Positions 60,666 through 64,000 of a stretch of 64,000 nt of DNA are shown piece by piece. The notes beneath the pieces were generated by a model that worked only from the letters and a program-made list of their open reading frames with translations, was not told where the DNA came from and searched no databases. Origin of the DNA: Conus ventricosus. Taxonomy: Eukaryota > Mollusca > Gastropoda > Neogastropoda > Conidae. The stretch spans positions 47,518,020 to 47,582,019 of the forward strand of contig CM031615.1 of the NCBI GenBank assembly GCA_018398815.1, written 5' to 3'. Each line of letters starts with the position of its first letter. Position 1 is the stretch's first letter. The position numbers and the translations under genes were made by a program.

Positions 60666-61727
60666 GTGATATAAGGAAGGGGGAAGAGATGGAAGGAATG
60701 GGGGTGGTAGAGGGGTGGTTCAGTATGACAGGGGATGGAAAGAAGGATGGAAGACAAAGAGAATAGGAATAGCTGGACAGAAGGACGAACTGGCTCATCT
60801 TTTCTTTTAAAGTACTTTCAACATTTTCTGGTAAAAATGTGCTCTACTATCATTTCCTCTTCATCACTTGATTAATCATATTCGCACCAAGGCAGTACTG
60901 CTGTTCCTTTATGGGGCAATCTGCCACGGAGCAGTCTGAAGGACGTTTCATCCTTCCACTCAATAGCACTCCTAATTCCATACAAGTATCTGAGTATCCT
61001 CATTTTTCTTTCCTGAATGACATGTATTTTTCTAGCTTAAATGAAAGAAATAAGTCATACTAAATTTGGTAAGTTTCCAGCGCTTACACAATTATTGAAA
61101 CGCGAGGAAAAAAGCGCTGATAATAATCAATCGATGGATCACTTACTCATTACCAACCCTTTAATATCGTTTGGAAACTGGTTTAATGTTGGCCACAAAT
61201 TTGATAAAACATGGAACAACCTCTCTGTGATTCTGCAAAAGTTAAGCAAGAGAGAGCTAAACTATGATCTGGTGGTGGTGTTCTGGCGCTGAGCTTTAAC
61301 CCAAAGCATACTGTGCCTCGTACTGTGTTGGCCCTGAAATGTTTCACCAAACATAAAAACGTAAAGGCCTATGTTTCGACATCAAGTAATTATTATCATC
61401 AAGTAAAAGAATGTATTTCCTGGTGGACAAAAGTGGAGTTTCATATACACTTGTTTGATCAAGTACACTTACCACAACTCAATTTGTTTCTTTCCTACTT
61501 GAGATCAATCCACACTTCCAGCACACCATGAATTAAATTTTTGTCTTGTGTAAGTGGTAAATGAAAGCGTGTATATACTATGCATGTGTGTGCATGTGAG
61601 TGTGTGTGTGTGTGTGTGTGTGAGTGTGCGTGCGTGCGTGTGTGTGTTTGAGAGAGAGATAGAGAGTGTGTGTGGCTGTGTATCTGTGTGTATATCTCTA
61701 TAGTGTGTCTGTATATGCAACCTTTCT

Positions 61728-61730
<3 letters not shown>

Positions 61731-61790
<60 letters not shown>
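61731..61790. repeat. (GT)n microsatellite
   Basis: About 30 GT units; a shorter interrupted GT/GCGT/GA block precedes it at 61590-61680. Confidence 0.94.
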
Positions 61791-61791
<1 letters not shown>

Positions 61792-62179
61792 CTTGTTATG
61801 CACGTATGTTGTGCTTATAAAATGTCAAATATGAGTAATGTAATCACGACTATAAGGCTTGAAATGGAATGTGAATTACCTAGCATCAGTGTAAAAGCTT
61901 ACAGAGAAACAAGGGCTACAAAATATAAAGGTTTACACTAAATAAGTGATACTTCCACTGAATGGCTTATATATATCATTCATACTGGTCACATGAAGGC
62001 AAACGAGTAATACATCTATTAATGAAAGATTCTTTTAATTAATGTAAATTAATGAGGACAAACAGTAACACTACTGAGTCAGAAACTTTCCAATACTTTA
62101 ATTTCCTAATGTTGTATAAATTTACACACTTTTAAGGTCTCCCAATGAGAAAAAAGCAACAACTTGTGTGGTCACTGAG

Positions 62180-62640
62180 GGGGGGGGGGGGGGGGGGGGG
62201 GGGGGAGAATGGGTAGAGGGGAGATCAGCATGCGTGCTTCCCCTCACCGGAAACAAAAATGAACGTTTCTAAAAAAATGGTGCAATTTGACAAAAACCTG
62301 AGCATCAGATGGTGCATCATCCTTTAGGTATTTTGTTCAAGCGCAACCAGGACCATTTTCCACGTCATTCCATTCTTTTGTCCTCAGTCAACCAGGAAGA
62401 CTAAACAGCCACTGCTGGCTCTTACGCTGAAGGTCATACAAAATTTTGTAACACCATATGGTCAGCTGTGCTGGTGTCGTCAGACCAAAATCGTGTCAAG
62501 TACTCTGTGGATTTCCACTGTCACTTTTTCTCTTAACTCCCTCAACTTTTTCTTTTTTCAATTTTTCACCCTGAAATATTTTGTTCCTGATTCTCAAATT
62601 TCCCTGAAAATGTTAAATCTGCGAATGCCAAGGCAACAGG
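62180..62640. repeat. G run and diverged relative of the 38484-39150 MITE interior
   Basis: After a G run (62180-62207), the sequence shares in order with 38600-39080 the blocks GCATGCGTGCTTCCCCTC, AAAATGGTGC, CTGAGCA and AACCAGGACCATT. Terminal inverted repeats were not found here. Confidence 0.5.
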
Positions 62641-63241
62641 GAGCCCTGATTTTTTAATCCATCACCAAATTAAACACAATTTCAGACTTTAGACAAATGA
62701 AGTAATGAAGAACACTGTATCTCAGTGACCAGTGAGAAGATTGTGATTGTGAAACATCCTGAAACTGGAATCAGGAAATCTACCACTACCCTGCCTTTCA
62801 AATCATCTGATTCTCTAAAGGAAATGCTGAAGGACAATCAATATACTGTCATTATCATGGGTATTAACAGACTGTCTCTAAACCCTTTCTCAATTTCTGT
62901 CTCTAAATCTTTTCTTTCATCAGTAACGTTTAACTTAGATCCCAGTCAATGTCACAGTTCTTCAGATCTCTTAAGATGTCCAAACTTCAAATGTATTGAT
63001 TTATTCTTTGAAGCAACAGGATTACCAATATAATGAAACATAAAGCAAAAAATCAAACAATGAAGTCAATGTTTCAGATCCATCTCAGAGCAAGTAATTT
63101 TCATTTATAAGTTTTTTCAACAAGCCTGGAGGTAATGTTAATCTTGCCTACAGCAAGAATTTTCCACGGGTTAAACTGAAATGTTACTAGTGTGCATTAA
63201 TACTTCATTTTATATCTTTTCACAAACTCATATGATATTAG

Positions 63242-63410
63242 TTGCAAAGTGAGGCGACTGCAGGTGGAAATAACAAATTTGAAATGTTAGTGATAATGCA
63301 CTGCCAAAAAACATCTATAACTGTATAAGACAAACAAATCACAAGACAAAACATGACGCGTTTCGACCTCTTAGGTCTTCTTCAGGCATGATACAGAACA
63401 TTCAGGACAA
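63242..63410 (-). repeat. repeat with a conserved GACCT...AGGTC stem-loop, copy 2
   Basis: Starts GCAAAGTGAGGCGACTGCAG as at 50026, with the conserved block at 63355-63388 and a CACAAGACAAAACA lead-in identical in both copies. Confidence 0.75.
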
Positions 63411-63922
63411 CAAAAATATACTAGCAATCACTTATCTTCATCCAATTCGGCGCAAGATAGGTGTTATTCAATGCACCAAATAAACAACTGGAATTTCTGA
63501 CAAATATGTTTTCAGACATCACAAAGAACACATTAAACTACGCATGAAAAATGCATGAAAAAATGCTCCCTACATGCATTTCAGCAGGAGAATTAAGTAC
63601 CGATTATATTAAAAACATGGTCTTTTTTGTTTTGTTTTTTGTTTAAATTTGCTGAATATGTTGAATATGGTGAGAAAATGTTCTAACTAAATCACAGTTC
63701 TGCAGATACCTGCATAATCAATACTGTTATAGTGTTAATCTATCACTCTATTAACTGAACAATCTACAAATGCTATTTGTGACTGTTCTTTGCTCTGGAC
63801 AGGAATCTAAGCTGTGTCTAGAAAATAACATCTAAGGTGAGAGAAAGAGATATTTCCTCTCCCAAAAATTGAATACAACACATGTAAACAATATACACTT
63901 TCGTCGTGCTCTCTCTCCTTTT

Positions 63923-63924
<2 letters not shown>

Positions 63925-63991
<67 letters not shown>

Positions 63992-63993
63992 TG
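63925..63993. repeat. (GT)n microsatellite
   Basis: About 33 GT units near the window end. Confidence 0.94.
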
Positions 63994-64000
63994 TGGTGTT

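Noticed and set aside
61041..61292. 83-codon plus-strand frame
   Set aside because: No domain, repeat or splice context recognised; composition matches surrounding intron.

Overview
This is eukaryotic, intron-rich DNA from a bilaterian animal, most likely a mollusc and probably a gastropod. The points behind that are one animal gene spread over more than 56 kb with GT-AG introns, very dense (CA)n, (GA)n, (TA)n and GATA microsatellites, an I-superfamily (Nimb-like) LINE with its truncated copies, a Ty3/gypsy element, and tRNA-like SINEs. The species cannot be read from the window. No rRNA gene, functional tRNA gene or CRISPR array was seen.

The only host gene I can support lies on the minus strand. 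Eight exons between 58916 and 2324 encode about 770 residues of a cortactin-binding protein 2 (CTTNBP2) orthologue. In transcript order they hold the N-terminal CortBP2 region, a long coiled coil, a Ser/Pro/Gly-rich region with a PPPVPPNKP-type proline motif, a Ser/Pro tract and the first two to three ankyrin repeats. Every junction has a GT donor, an AG acceptor and a matching codon phase. The start codon lies above 58916, unrecognised or outside the window; the remaining ankyrin repeats and C-terminus lie below position 1. The large exon 44902-46031 needs three one-base corrections, all in or beside homopolymers, to read through. This looks like sequence error rather than gene death.

The rest is intron filled with mobile elements. 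1-1718: 5' part of a Nimb-like LINE (minus). 2635-2975: GATA/GACA microsatellite. 2982-8221: complete but frameshifted Ty3/gypsy element with 166-bp LTRs, about 97% identical. 9700-11600: decayed LINE 3' ends. 19412-25367: full-length 5.96-kb copy of the same Nimb-like LINE, nested in an older relative. 25460-27000: degenerate satellite split by a hAT-like MITE. 27700-28600: tRNA-like SINEs. 31640-32190: minisatellite. 38484-39150: mariner/Tigger-like MITE. 42730-44188: TIR element carrying a BED/hAT-like zinc-finger fragment. 49600-50190 and 55170-55600: SINE and structured repeats.

The most striking pattern is a set of very short (46-70 bp) insertions of the last bases of the Nimb-like LINE, five flanked by clear 12-15 bp target-site duplications and one by a 10-bp repeat in CT-rich sequence. 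They lie beside 392-bp, about 620-bp and 5956-bp copies of the same tail. The truncation points cluster, which suggests a specific stop or template choice during reverse transcription.
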